Positions 20,833-29,306 are shown, counted from the first letter of the stretch. The stretch is DNA of 64,000 nt from Sphingomonas sp. LY54 (GCF_035594035.1 NZ_CP141588.1:3218854-3282853); one strand, 5' to 3'. Notes: generated from the letters alone by a model not told the origin. Made by a program: numbers and translations.

Positions 20833-21101
20833 GATTCCAGGAGGCTCCGTGCGGCGACGATTTGGGCCGGTTTCACGCCGATCGCCTCGGCGCAGGCGAG
20901 CAGGTCCGGTTCGTGGGCTTCGAGAAAGGCGAGGGTGGCCGCGAGGACCGACGGTTCGGCGATGCGCGTGCGCAGGTCGTCGGGAGTCAGTCCGGTGAGA
21001 GCGAGCAGCCGCTCCGCGCGGGCGCCGTCAGACAGCGTCCAGCCCAAAGCGGACAGCGCCAGAGCTACCGCATTATCCGCGTTTGTTTCCTTAATCTTCA
21101 T
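20829..21101 (-). CDS. DUF3572-family protein
   Basis: A 90-residue acidic all-helical protein. The family-typical phrases NADNAVALALSALGW (about 7-21) and LTGLTPDDLRTRI (about 35-47) are visible. DUF3572 genes are a regular neighbour of divK in alphaproteobacteria, but no function is known to me. Only 35 nt separate its start from the divergent divK start, leaving very little room for two independent promoters. Confidence 0.8.
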   Translation of the reverse strand: MKIKETNADNAVALALSALGWTLSDGARAERLLALTGLTPDDLRTRIAEPSVLAATLAFLEAHEPDLLACAEAIGVKPAQIVAARSLLES

Positions 21102-21136
21102 CGCCTAAGATGTTGGGGGCTTCAGAAGGTTTGCGC

Positions 21137-21562
21137 GTGGCGAAAAAAATCCTCGTTGTCGAGGACAACGAACTCAATCTGAAGCTGTTCTGCGATTTGC
21201 TCCGTGCCCACGGCTATGAAGCCGAGCCTGTCCGGGACGGCCGGGAAGCGCTCGAGCAAGCCCGCGCGTTCGAACCCGACCTCATCGTCATGGATATCCA
21301 GATGCCGCATATCAGCGGGCTGGAGCTGATCGAGCAGGTGAAGGCCGACGAGGATCTGAGGGTGATCCCGATCATGGCCGTCACTGCTTATGCGGCGAAG
21401 GGCGACGAGGAGCGGATCCGCGATGCGGGCGCGGAGGGCTATGTCTCCAAGCCGATCTCGGTGATCCGCTTCGTCGAGGAAGTGGCCTCGCTGCTCGAGG
21501 CGGCACGGCTGAGCCGCACCATGGCGGACGAGGCCCTTCCCGGAACGCTCGAACAGCCCTGA
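21137..21562 (+). CDS. divK: Cell-cycle response regulator DivK
   Basis: A 141-residue single-domain receiver with the DivK hallmark N-terminus KKILVVEDNELNLKLF, phospho-acceptor in IVMDIQMPHISG (Asp about 53) and the Lys in VSKPIS near 104. In Caulobacter DivK passes the PleC/DivJ signal to DivL and CckA, and so controls CtrA and asymmetric division. GTG at 21137 is chosen because it directly precedes the conserved start and follows AGAAGG; an ATG at 21110 would add nine unlikely residues. A rho-independent-type hairpin follows. Confidence 0.92.
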   Translation: MAKKILVVEDNELNLKLFCDLLRAHGYEAEPVRDGREALEQARAFEPDLIVMDIQMPHISGLELIEQVKADEDLRVIPIMAVTAYAAKGDEERIRDAGAEGYVSKPISVIRFVEEVASLLEAARLSRTMADEALPGTLEQP

Positions 21563-21571
21563 ACGCAGAAA

Positions 21572-21592
21572 ACCCCGGCGCGAGGCCGGGGT
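21572..21592 (+). terminator. Hairpin after divK
   Basis: ACCCCGGC (21572-21579) pairs perfectly with GCCGGGGT (21585-21592) around a five-base loop, starting ten bases after the divK stop. AAAA precedes the stem, so on the opposite strand the hairpin ends in a short U run and can also serve convergent rpmG. A bidirectional terminator is likely. Confidence 0.7.
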
Positions 21593-21640
21593 CTCCTGTC
21601 GTCAAGCGCCATCCCAGCGGGACAGCAGGCGCGAGGCGCC

Positions 21641-21808
21641 TTACTTGATCTTGGCTTCCTTGAACTCGACATGCTTGCGCACGCGCGGGTCGTACTTGCG
21701 GAAGGTCATCTTCTCGGTGATGTTCCGCGGATTCTTCTTGGTGACGTAGAAGAAGCCGGTGTCGGCGGTGCTCACGAGCTTGATCTTGACGGTTGCGGGC
21801 TTCGCCAT
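21641..21808 (-). CDS. rpmG: 50S ribosomal protein L33
   Basis: A 55-residue ribosomal protein L33, part of the 50S subunit near the tRNA exit site. The sequence begins [13 protein letters not shown] and continues [12 protein letters not shown] with a basic, helical end. It is the zinc-free type: there are no cysteines where the other L33 form has CxxC pairs. The ATG at 21808 and TAA at 21641 give exactly the usual length. It is convergent with divK. Confidence 0.96.
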   Translation of the reverse strand: MAKPATVKIKLVSTADTGFFYVTKKNPRNITEKMTFRKYDPRVRKHVEFKEAKIK

Positions 21809-21992
21809 GGCGGCCTCTCAAAACTGGTGGTTTGTCGAAAAAATGAAAGCGGCGTCGCCGCCGCTCATGCGTGGTCGCCTCTGCCGTCGTCCGCGCGCGA
21901 TGTCAAGGCCGGAAGGGCGCGGGGAGGGCTTAACATCACTGCAACCATATCGGCGCATGCTGGCCTTCAGTCCATAAGGCGGGAGCCGGAAG

Positions 21993-22310
21993 ATGCGGGC
22001 CGAACATGATGCGATGATGCTGGTGCGGGCGGACCTGTGCGAGCGCCTCGAACGCCTCCAGCGGCTCGCCCGTACCAGCTCGGCCGACTTCAACGAGAAT
22101 GTCGCAATCATCCGCCGCACCGCCGCCGCCTACGGCCTGACCCCGGTCGTCCGCCTGGCCGAGGCGATGGAGCGGGCCATGTGCGACGACCAGCCTTGGC
22201 CGGCTTCGCTCTATCTCGACCGGCTGCACGATGCCATCGGCTGCGAACGGGCCGACGAACTCGCCAGCCAGGCGATGCTCGCCTCGATCTCGGTGCGCCT
22301 CGGCGCCTGA
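21993..22310 (+). CDS. Small helical protein of unknown function
   Basis: A 105-residue, probably all-helical protein with no signal or membrane segment (DLCERLERLQRLAR near 15, MERAMCDDQPWP near 58). I do not recognise a family. Size, helix content and position close to divK are compatible with a phosphotransfer-like four-helix fold, but no conserved active-site His is evident, so this is only a thought. The next gene begins five bases after its stop, so it is probably co-transcribed with the GDT1-type transporter. Confidence 0.65.
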   Translation: MRAEHDAMMLVRADLCERLERLQRLARTSSADFNENVAIIRRTAAAYGLTPVVRLAEAMERAMCDDQPWPASLYLDRLHDAIGCERADELASQAMLASISVRLGA

Positions 22311-22315
22311 GCGGG

Positions 22316-22882
22316 GTGGACGCCCTCGTCACCGCGTTCGTTGCCGCCCTGCTCGCCGAATGGGGCGACAAGACGCAGTTGCTCGTGATGGCGCTGGCCA
22401 CCCGCTTCCGCCGTCCGGGTCCGATCCTGGCCGGCATTGCCCTGGCCGCTTTGGCTAACGGCGTGATGGCCGCCTTCGGCGGCGTGATCATCCACGATTT
22501 CATCACCGCGCGGGCCGCGGCGCTGCTGGTGGCGGTATCCTTGCTGTCGGCCGGCATGCTCGCTTTGATGCGCCCGTCGCCGCCAAGCATCGGCGCGACA
22601 TGGAGCACGGGGGCATTCCTCACCAGTCTCGGCGCGTTCTTCCTGGTCGAACTGGGCGACAAAACCCAGTTCGTGACCGGCGCGCTCGCGGCGCATCACG
22701 ATTCCCTTGCCTTGACGGCGCTCGGCGCTGCCGCCGGCGTCACCGCTGCCAGCGTGCCGGCCGTTTTGCTCGGTGACCGCCTCGCCGCGATCGTGCCGGT
22801 GCAGCCGATCCGTATCGGCATAGCGTTGCTGCTGCTCCTTGCCGGCCTGGTCGTGACGGTGAACGCGCTCGGCCTCGTCTGA
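22316..22882 (+). CDS. TMEM165/GDT1 (UPF0016) family transporter
   Basis: A 188-residue membrane protein of the GDT1 family, with about six membrane helices. It has both diagnostic ExGDKT motifs: EWGDKTQ near residue 15 and ELGDKTQ near 111, one in each inverted half. Family members export manganese or exchange Mn/Ca for protons across membranes; bacterial homologues protect against manganese. The GTG start at 22316 is taken because the first motif lies right behind it and the upstream frame is a shadow of the preceding gene. Confidence 0.85.
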   Translation: MDALVTAFVAALLAEWGDKTQLLVMALATRFRRPGPILAGIALAALANGVMAAFGGVIIHDFITARAAALLVAVSLLSAGMLALMRPSPPSIGATWSTGAFLTSLGAFFLVELGDKTQFVTGALAAHHDSLALTALGAAAGVTAASVPAVLLGDRLAAIVPVQPIRIGIALLLLLAGLVVTVNALGLV

Positions 22883-22924
22883 CCCCCGGCGGCGGTTGGA
22901 ACCCCATCCGCCGGTCGGTACGTT

Positions 22925-24541
22925 ATGCGCGAAATGCGCGAATTTTCCCAACTTCTCGACGCCCTCGTCTACACGCGCTCGCGCAACGCCAAGCTTAAGC
23001 TGATCGGCGACTATCTGCAGCGTACGCCGGATCCCGATCGCGGCTATGCGCTCGCCGCGCTCACCGGCGAACTCGACATTCCCTCCGTGAAGCCGGCCCT
23101 GATCCGCGCCATCACCGAGGAACGGGTCGATCCGGTGCTGTTCCATATGAGCCGCGACTATGTCGGCGACACGGCCGAGACCGTGTCGCTGCTCTGGCCC
23201 AAGGCGAACGCGGAGCCCGCCGACATCGACGACGGCACCCTCCGCATCTCGAACGTGGTCGAGCGGCTGGCGAGCCTCGGCCGGTCGGAGGCGCCCGCCG
23301 CGCTCGCCGAGATGCTCGACCATCTCGACGCCAGCGGGCGCTATGCCCTGCTGAAGCTCGCCACCGGCGAATTGCGGATCGGCGTCTCGGCACGGCTCGC
23401 CAAGGCGGCGCTCGCGGCCGCCTTCGGCCTCGACGTCGATGCGGTGGAGGAAGTGTGGCACGGCATCGGCCCGCCCTATCTGCCGCTTTTCGCCTGGGCC
23501 GAAGGGAAGGGCGAGCAGCCCACGGCGCAGAATGTGCCGGTCTTCCGGCCCTTCATGCTGGCCCATCCGCTCGAGGATGCGCGCGTGTCGATGGAGGATT
23601 ATGCAGCCGAGTGGAAATGGGACGGCATCCGCGTCCAGATCGTCCGCGTCGCCGGCGAGACCCGGCTCTACAGCCGTGCCGGCGACGACATCACGCGCAG
23701 CTTCCCCGACGTCGCCGCCGCGTTCGACCGCGACGGCGTGGTCGACGGCGAATTGCTGGTAAGGGGGACGTTCCAAGGCGCTGAGGAGCATGGCGGCGGC
23801 GCCGCGAGCTTCAACGCGCTCCAGCAGAGGCTCGGGCGGAAGATCGTCTCACCGAAGATGCTGGCCGATTATCCCGCCTTCGTCCGGCTCTACGACATCC
23901 TGTTCGAGGGGCCGAACGACCTGCGGCCGCTGCCATGGCAGGAGCGGCGCCCGCTGCTCGATACTTTCGTGCGCGAGCTCAACCCCGAGCGCTTCGACCT
24001 GTCGGCGCTGATCGAGGCCGCGACGTTCGAGCAACTGGAGGAAATCCGCGCCGGTGCCCGCGACGCCGCGATCGAGGGCGTGATGCTGAAGCGGCGCGAC
24101 AGCCCCTACATGCCGGGGCGCAAGGTCGGCCATTGGTACAAATGGAAGCGCGACCCGCTCGTCGCCGATTGCGTGCTGATGTACGCGCAGCGCGGCTCGG
24201 GAAAGCGCTCGTCTTATTATTCCGACTACACGTTTGGCTGCTGGACCGGCGAAGGCGAACTGCTGCCAGTCGGCAAGGCCTATTTCGGCTTCACCGACGA
24301 GGAATTGATGTGGCTCGACCGCTTCGTCCGCAACAACACGATCCAGCGCTTCGGGCCGGTGCGCGAGGTCGAGAAGAGCCTCGTGCTCGAGGTCGCGTTC
24401 GATTCCATCCACGAGAGCAAGCGCCACAAATCGGGGCTGGCGATGCGCTTCCCGCGCATCTCGCGTATCCGCACCGACAAGCCGGCGCACGAGGCCGACC
24501 AAATTGGGACCCTGCGGCGCATGGTCGCCGATGCGCCCTAG
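22925..24541 (+). CDS. ATP-dependent DNA ligase (cisplatin-damage-response type)
   Basis: A 538-residue ATP-dependent DNA ligase. The N-terminal helical domain (about 1-200) starts with the family-typical LLDALVYTRSRNAKL; the adenylation Lys is in EWKWDGIRVQ (about residue 236), followed by the nucleotidyltransferase core and OB fold (KWKRDPLVADCVL near 409). This subtype is usually found with a helicase, an exonuclease and a phosphoesterase in one repair operon; none of these is next to it here. A second ATG at 22934 could be the true start. Confidence 0.88.
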   Translation: MREMREFSQLLDALVYTRSRNAKLKLIGDYLQRTPDPDRGYALAALTGELDIPSVKPALIRAITEERVDPVLFHMSRDYVGDTAETVSLLWPKANAEPADIDDGTLRISNVVERLASLGRSEAPAALAEMLDHLDASGRYALLKLATGELRIGVSARLAKAALAAAFGLDVDAVEEVWHGIGPPYLPLFAWAEGKGEQPTAQNVPVFRPFMLAHPLEDARVSMEDYAAEWKWDGIRVQIVRVAGETRLYSRAGDDITRSFPDVAAAFDRDGVVDGELLVRGTFQGAEEHGGGAASFNALQQRLGRKIVSPKMLADYPAFVRLYDILFEGPNDLRPLPWQERRPLLDTFVRELNPERFDLSALIEAATFEQLEEIRAGARDAAIEGVMLKRRDSPYMPGRKVGHWYKWKRDPLVADCVLMYAQRGSGKRSSYYSDYTFGCWTGEGELLPVGKAYFGFTDEELMWLDRFVRNNTIQRFGPVREVEKSLVLEVAFDSIHESKRHKSGLAMRFPRISRIRTDKPAHEADQIGTLRRMVADAP

Positions 24542-24553
24542 GGGAGGGAGGGG

Positions 24554-24578
24554 TGCCGGGCCGTGTTTCGGCCCGGCA
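24554..24578. terminator. Hairpin between convergent ligase and reductase genes
   Basis: TGCCGGGCC (24554-24562) pairs perfectly with GGCCCGGCA (24570-24578) around a seven-base loop. It lies in the 43-nt gap between two genes that converge. There is no clear U tract on either side, so it may slow polymerase or protect 3' ends more than act as a classic terminator. Confidence 0.55.
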
Positions 24579-24584
24579 TGGTCG

Positions 24585-25157
24585 TCAGTCCTCGCGCGGC
24601 AGGACGGTCAGGACGCGGGCGATGAAGGCGTGGAATTCGGCCATGTAGCCGCGCAGGAATTCCCTGGTCGAATCCACCGTCACCTCGCCGTCGTCGGTGA
24701 TCATGTTGGGCGTGAACTGGATGTAAGCTTCGGGCGAGTTCATCTGCGGCGAGTTGCAGAAGCTCAGCACGCTCCGCAGGCTCTGCTGCGCCACGGCCGT
24801 GCCGATCGCGCCGGGCGAAGTGCCGATCACCGCCGACGGCTTCCGGGTGAAGGCGTTGGTGCCGTAGGGACGGCTCGCCCAGTCGATCGCGTTCTTGAGC
24901 CCGCCGGGAATCGAGCGATTATATTCGGGCGTCACGAACAGGATGGCGTCGGAGCCCTTGATCGCGGCTTTGAAATCCCTGGCGACCTGCGGATAATCGT
25001 CGTCATAATCGTAGCTGTAGAGCGGCAGGTCGCGGAACGGGATCTCCGAGAATTCCAGGCCGTCCGGGGCGAGGCGGATCAGCGCATTGGCGAGCTTGCG
25101 GTTGATCGATTGGGTGGAGAGGCTGCCGATCAGGTAGCCGACCTTGTACGTCGTCAT
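24585..25157 (-). CDS. NADPH-dependent FMN reductase
   Basis: A 190-residue flavodoxin-fold reductase of the chromate/azo/quinone reductase type. The N-terminal phosphate-binding loop is YLIGSLSTQSINRKLA (about 8-23), and the family signature VTPEYNRSIPGGLKNAIDW sits near residue 75-93. It should use NAD(P)H to reduce quinones or related electrophiles, protecting against oxidative stress. The ATG at 25157 starts the conserved domain. It follows the catalase gene on the same strand, with a strong hairpin in the 116-nt gap between them. Confidence 0.9.
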   Translation of the reverse strand: MTTYKVGYLIGSLSTQSINRKLANALIRLAPDGLEFSEIPFRDLPLYSYDYDDDYPQVARDFKAAIKGSDAILFVTPEYNRSIPGGLKNAIDWASRPYGTNAFTRKPSAVIGTSPGAIGTAVAQQSLRSVLSFCNSPQMNSPEAYIQFTPNMITDDGEVTVDSTREFLRGYMAEFHAFIARVLTVLPRED

Positions 25158-25233
25158 GACGCTTGTCTCCTCTTGGAATGGACAGGCCCTCCGACAACAG
25201 CCGGGGGCCCTGGGGGTTGCGAGCGCGGGCGCC

Positions 25234-25253
25234 GTCCCGCCATGCGGCGGGAC
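25234..25253 (-). terminator. Strong hairpin between catalase and FMN reductase genes
   Basis: GTCCCGCC (25234-25241) and GGCGGGAC (25246-25253) form a perfect eight-pair stem with an ATGC loop, extended outward by GGCGCC-type pairing. It lies in the gap downstream of the catalase stop and upstream of the reductase. No U tract follows, so it could be an attenuator or an RNA-stability element rather than a terminator. Confidence 0.45.
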
Positions 25254-25273
25254 AGGGCGCCCCGGGGCAGGGC

Positions 25274-26773
25274 TCAGCCCTCGCCCATGCCCTCGGCCGG
25301 CTGCGGCGCGGCGCCGGCGCGGACCTTGTCTTCGATGCGCTGGCCGACATCCAAGTCGACGCTCTTCCAATATTGGAAGGCGCGGCCCAGCACCGGTTCG
25401 CGCACGCCGCCGAGCAGGCTGCCCGCGACCTGATCGACAAGGGCGGCGCGCTGACGCTCGTCGAACACCTCGCGCACCAGGATGCCGGGCTGGGTGAAAT
25501 CGTCGTCGCCGGGACGGAGCTTGTACGCGCTGCGCACCATCGCGCCGTCCGCTTCCCAGCCGTCGTCGGCCGGCCCGGTGTCGTCGGCCCAGGGTCGCCC
25601 GGCGCTGTTGGGCGCGTAGACCGGCGCCGCACCGGTGTGGTGATAGTTCATCGGCCCGTCGACCATGTAGCTGTTCACCGGGACCTTGGGCTGGTTGACC
25701 GGCAATTGGTGGAAGTTCGCGCCGATCCTGTTCCGCTGCGCGTCGTTATAGGCGAAGGCGCGGCCGAGCAGCATCTTGTCGGGCGAGAGGCCGATGCCGG
25801 GAACAGTGTTGCCGGGCGAGAAGGCTGCCTGCTCGATCTGGGCGAAGAAATTCTCCGGATTGCGGTTCAACGTCATCGTGCCGACCGGAATCAGCGGATA
25901 GTCCGCATGCGGCCAGGTCTTGGTGAGGTCGAACGGGTTGATGCGGTAGGTCTTGGCGTCCTCGTAGGGCATCACCTGGACCGACAATTTCCAGCTCGGG
26001 TGCTCGCCGCGGACGATCGCCTCGAACAGGTCGCGACGGTGGAAGTCGGCATCGGCGCCCGACATGGCCGAGGCCTCTTCGTTCGAGAAGAAGGCCATGC
26101 CCTGCTCGGTGTGGAAGTGATATTTCACCCAGAATTTCTCGCCGGCGGCGTTGATCCACATATAGGTGTGCGAGCCGTAGCCGTTCATCTGGCGCCAGCT
26201 CCGCGGCAGGCCGCGTTCGCCCATCAGATAGGTGACCTGGTGCGCGCTCTCCGGATTGCTGGTCCAGAAATCCCACTGCATGTGGTTGTCGCGCAGGCCG
26301 CTGTCCGGAAGCCTTTTCTGGCTGCGGATGAAGTGGGGGAACTTCATCGGGTCGCGCACGAAAAAGACCGGCGTGTTGTTGCCGACCAGGTCGTAATTGC
26401 CCTCGTCGGTGTAGAATTTGAGGCTGAAGCCGCGCACGTCGCGCCAGGTGTCGGGGCTGCCCTGCTCGCCGGCGACGGTCGAGAAGCGGGCCAGCATGTC
26501 GGTCCTGGCGCCCTTCTGGAACAAGGCGGCCTTGGTGAAGGCCGAGACGTCCTCGGTCGTCTCGAACGTGCCGAACGCGCCCGAGCCCTTGGCGTGTGGC
26601 TGGCGCTCGATCGTCTTCTCGCGGTTGAAATGGGCCATCTGCTCGAGGAAATGGACGTCGTGCAGCACGATCGGGCCGTCGGGGCCGATGGTGAGCGAGT
26701 TGCGGTCGCTCGGTGCCGGGGCGCCAACTCCGGTGGTGGAGCCCACGGCCTCTCTCGTGCGCGTGTCTGACAT
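25274..26773 (-). CDS. Monofunctional haem catalase
   Basis: A 499-residue clade 3-type catalase that splits hydrogen peroxide into water and oxygen. The distal catalytic His lies in [13 protein letters not shown] (about residue 60) and the distal Asn in [11 protein letters not shown] (about 133). The proximal haem-ligand Tyr is in RAFAYNDAQ (about 343). The three bases before the His (RQP) differ from the common RVV, a mild variation with no missing residue. A ribosome site AAAGGAAA precedes the ATG. The upstream region has a TATAAT box within an inverted repeat. Confidence 0.95.
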   Translation of the reverse strand: MSDTRTREAVGSTTGVGAPAPSDRNSLTIGPDGPIVLHDVHFLEQMAHFNREKTIERQPHAKGSGAFGTFETTEDVSAFTKAALFQKGARTDMLARFSTVAGEQGSPDTWRDVRGFSLKFYTDEGNYDLVGNNTPVFFVRDPMKFPHFIRSQKRLPDSGLRDNHMQWDFWTSNPESAHQVTYLMGERGLPRSWRQMNGYGSHTYMWINAAGEKFWVKYHFHTEQGMAFFSNEEASAMSGADADFHRRDLFEAIVRGEHPSWKLSVQVMPYEDAKTYRINPFDLTKTWPHADYPLIPVGTMTLNRNPENFFAQIEQAAFSPGNTVPGIGLSPDKMLLGRAFAYNDAQRNRIGANFHQLPVNQPKVPVNSYMVDGPMNYHHTGAAPVYAPNSAGRPWADDTGPADDGWEADGAMVRSAYKLRPGDDDFTQPGILVREVFDERQRAALVDQVAGSLLGGVREPVLGRAFQYWKSVDLDVGQRIEDKVRAGAAPQPAEGMGEG

Positions 26774-26820
26774 ATCGGATTTCCTTTCTGCTTCTAACCT
26801 TCCTCCAAGATGGGGACGCG

Positions 26821-26878
26821 CCAGTGATCGAACAACTCAATTATAACGAAGGCAGTGTGCGGAAATATCGATCAGTGG
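26821..26878 (-). promoter_or_regulatory. Inverted repeat around a -10-like box upstream of the catalase gene
   Basis: CCAGTGATCGA (26821-26831) and TCGATCAGTGG (26868-26878) are inverted copies with 10 of 11 positions matching. Between them, on the minus strand, lies TATAAT (26841-26846 region), a perfect -10 hexamer in otherwise GC-rich DNA. No good -35 was found, which fits an activator-dependent promoter. The regulator is unknown; the pattern does not match the OxyR consensus that I can recall. Confidence 0.4.
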
Positions 26879-27029
26879 TCGGGTTTGTGCGGACCGGTAT
26901 GGATCGAAAGTCCGGCTTGCACGCTGTGCACATGGCCGTTGAGGGTCAGTAATGATTGTGCGACGAAAAGACGTTTCGGCGAGGAAATGGAAATCCTCCG
27001 CGCGAGACAGGCAGGCACAGGAGGTTCGC

Positions 27030-27461
27030 ATGCTCAATGAAGTCGGGATCGCCCGCAGGTCGCCGTATGCTCTGGCCGCCTTGCGCATCGTTTCGGGTCT
27101 AATCTTCCTGGAGCACGGGACACAGAAGTTCCTCGGCTTTCCGGGCGGCGAAATGGCGGGGGCGGGTCTCGCCTTCAACAATCCGGGTGCGTTCGCGGGC
27201 ATCGTCGAACTGGTCGCGGGGCTGCTGATCACGCTCGGGCTGTTCACCCGGCCCGCCGCCTTCGTCGCCTCGGGCACGATGGCCGTCGCCTACTGGATGG
27301 CGCACGCGCCGCAAAATCCGTTCCCGGTCAACAATATGGGCGACGCGGCGATCCTCTACTGCTTCGTCTTCCTCTATTTCGTCTTCGCGGGACCGGGCGC
27401 CTGGAGCGTCGACGCCATGCGGGCGCGGACGGTGGACACGACGCGGACCGACAATGTCTGA
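27030..27461 (+). CDS. DoxX-family membrane protein
   Basis: A 143-residue protein with four membrane helices. It has the DoxX family start ALRIVSGLIFLEHGTQKFLG (about 14-33) and ends with FVFAGPGAWSVDA. DoxX proteins are small membrane partners linked to thiol or oxidative stress, with no firm enzymatic role. The start at 27030 is set by a near-perfect AGGAGGT six bases upstream. It is divergent from the catalase gene, consistent with a shared stress context. Confidence 0.87.
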   Translation: MLNEVGIARRSPYALAALRIVSGLIFLEHGTQKFLGFPGGEMAGAGLAFNNPGAFAGIVELVAGLLITLGLFTRPAAFVASGTMAVAYWMAHAPQNPFPVNNMGDAAILYCFVFLYFVFAGPGAWSVDAMRARTVDTTRTDNV

Positions 27462-27492
27462 GTAGGGGCGACCCAGGGGCTCGGCTTCGAGC

Positions 27493-28926
27493 CTACAGGG
27501 CCGCCGCTTCCTCGGCCGCAATCCGGACGGCGTTCGCGCGCGCGCGGGCGCCGTAGAGGGCGTAGACCGCTATCCCGACGACGTTCCAGATGAGGAACCA
27601 GATCTGCGTCTGCTGCGGCAGGCTGACAAACAGATAGGCGCAGCCCAGGATCGCGACCGGCCCGACCACCCAGGCGAGCGGGGTGCGGAAGCCGCGCGGC
27701 GCATCGGGCGCGCGGCGGCGCATGATGAGCATGCAGAGGGCGACCGCGCTGAACGCGATCAGCGTCCCGGCATTGGCCAGCGCCACGATCTCGTCGAGCG
27801 GGAAGAAGGCGGCGATGCTGCCGACGATCAAGGCGGTGAAGATCGTGATGCGGACCGGCGCGCCCTCGCGCGACACCTGCGCCAGGCCCTTGGGCAGCAG
27901 CCCGTCCCGCGCCATCACGAAGAAGATGCGGCTCTGGCCATAGAAGAAGGCGAGGATCACAGTCGGCAACGCGATCACCGCCGATATCGCCAGGAAATGG
28001 GCGGCGCCGGGCTGATTCAGCTCGCGCAGGATCAGCGCCAGCGGCTCGGGACTGTTGGCGAAGCTGGTGAAGGGCGCTGCGCCCAGGGCCACGCCGGCCA
28101 CGACCGTGTAGATGGCGGCGCAGGCGAGCATCGAGCCCATGATCCCGATCGCGAGGTCGCGCTTGGGATTCTTGGTTTCCTCGGCCGCGGTCGCGATCGC
28201 GTCGAAGCCGTAGAAGGCGGAGAAGATGATCGCGGCGGCGGCCATCACGCCGCGCTCGACGCCGTCCGGCCCTGTCGACTTCGCGAAGCCATAGGGGCTG
28301 AAAGGCTGCAGGTTGGCGGTGTCGAAATGGGGCAGCGCCACGAAGACGAAGGCGACGAGTGCGGCCAGCTTCAGCAGCACGAGCAACGCGTTGATCGCCG
28401 CGCTCTTGCGCATGCCGATGATCAGCATCGTCGCGATCACGCCGATGATGAACACCGCCGGCAGGTTGATGATGCCGCCCGCATGCGGACCCTGCATCAA
28501 GGCCATGGGCAGGCCGAACCAGCCGTGGAGGAGGGGGGCCGCATAGCCCGCCCAGCCGACGGCGACGGCGCTGACGACGAGGCTGTATTCGAGGATCAGG
28601 CTCCAGCCGATCACCCAGGCGACGAGCTCGCCGATGACGACGTAGGAATAGGTATAGGCGCTGCCCGAGGCCGGGATCATCGTCGCCATCTCGGCATAAG
28701 CCAAAGCGGCGCAGGCGCAGACCATGCCGGCGATCAGGAAGGAGAGGAGGACGGCGGGCCCCGCTTTGTCGGCGCCGACCCCGATCAGGGTGAGGATGCC
28801 GGTGCCGACGATCGCGCCGACGCCGAGGGCAACCAGATGAGGCCAGCTCATCGTCCGCGCCAGCGTCTGGCCGGACGCCGCGGCCGGCCCGACATCGAGG
28901 CTCTTGCGTGCCTTCCAGTTCCTCAC
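27493..28926 (-). CDS. APC-family amino-acid permease
   Basis: A 477-residue, about 12-helix transporter of the amino-acid/polyamine/organocation superfamily, closest in look to cationic amino-acid transporters (CAT/YfnA type). The helix-1 motif GVGAIVGTGIL is near residue 35 and the helix-6 stretch FSAFYGFDAIATAAEETKNP near 236. It should import amino acids with protons or sodium. It lies downstream of a 32-residue membrane ORF and is divergent from an AsnC-type regulator, the usual pairing for amino-acid control. Confidence 0.9.
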   Translation of the reverse strand: MRNWKARKSLDVGPAAASGQTLARTMSWPHLVALGVGAIVGTGILTLIGVGADKAGPAVLLSFLIAGMVCACAALAYAEMATMIPASGSAYTYSYVVIGELVAWVIGWSLILEYSLVVSAVAVGWAGYAAPLLHGWFGLPMALMQGPHAGGIINLPAVFIIGVIATMLIIGMRKSAAINALLVLLKLAALVAFVFVALPHFDTANLQPFSPYGFAKSTGPDGVERGVMAAAAIIFSAFYGFDAIATAAEETKNPKRDLAIGIMGSMLACAAIYTVVAGVALGAAPFTSFANSPEPLALILRELNQPGAAHFLAISAVIALPTVILAFFYGQSRIFFVMARDGLLPKGLAQVSREGAPVRITIFTALIVGSIAAFFPLDEIVALANAGTLIAFSAVALCMLIMRRRAPDAPRGFRTPLAWVVGPVAILGCAYLFVSLPQQTQIWFLIWNVVGIAVYALYGARARANAVRIAAEEAAAL

Positions 28927-29050
28927 TGGTCCTCCTGGGTCATCTGTCTGCCTTTTCGGCGAAGCCTGCGGAAAAGCGGCAGGCGCACCCGTCGATTCGA
29001 GTGGAGACGGCCGGTTAGGCCGACTGGAAGGGAAAGCTTTTCAGGGTCGG

Positions 29051-29069
29051 CGCGGCCGTGATGGCCGCG
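29051..29069 (-). terminator. Hairpin behind the 32-residue ORF
   Basis: CGCGGCC (29051-29057) pairs perfectly with GGCCGCG (29063-29069) around a five-base loop, directly downstream of the small ORF stop on the minus strand. No strong U tract follows. It may end the short transcript or attenuate read-through into the permease gene. Confidence 0.45.
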
Positions 29070-29075
29070 GCCCCC

Positions 29076-29174
29076 TTATGCCGCGATCAGCTTGGTGGCG
29101 ACGATCAGGGCCGGCAGGCCGGCGACGAAAGCAGCGACGAAGAGAGAGGTTCCGAGACGCTCGTTCATAGCCAT
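29076..29174 (-). CDS. Predicted 32-residue single-pass membrane protein
   Basis: A very short ORF encodes 32 residues: a charged start (MAMNERLG), a hydrophobic helix of about 20 residues (SLFVAAFVAGLPALIVATKLIAA includes it) and no more. An almost perfect ribosome site GGAGG lies five to nine bases before the ATG (29174), which strongly argues for translation. It lies 149 nt upstream of the permease gene on the same strand, with a hairpin between. It may be a small subunit or regulator of the permease. It has no run of one amino acid, so a classical leader peptide is less likely. Confidence 0.6.
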   Translation of the reverse strand: MAMNERLGTSLFVAAFVAGLPALIVATKLIAA

Positions 29175-29306
29175 TTTACCCTCCAATTTGTTGTGTTTTG
29201 CCAATCGCAAGCGGCGGGGCGTTCGCCATTGTTATAGCCGTTGGGATCCCGCAGGTGGCATCGAAGAGCTTGACCCCCACCGCAGATTCTGCCGTGAAAT
29301 GACAGC

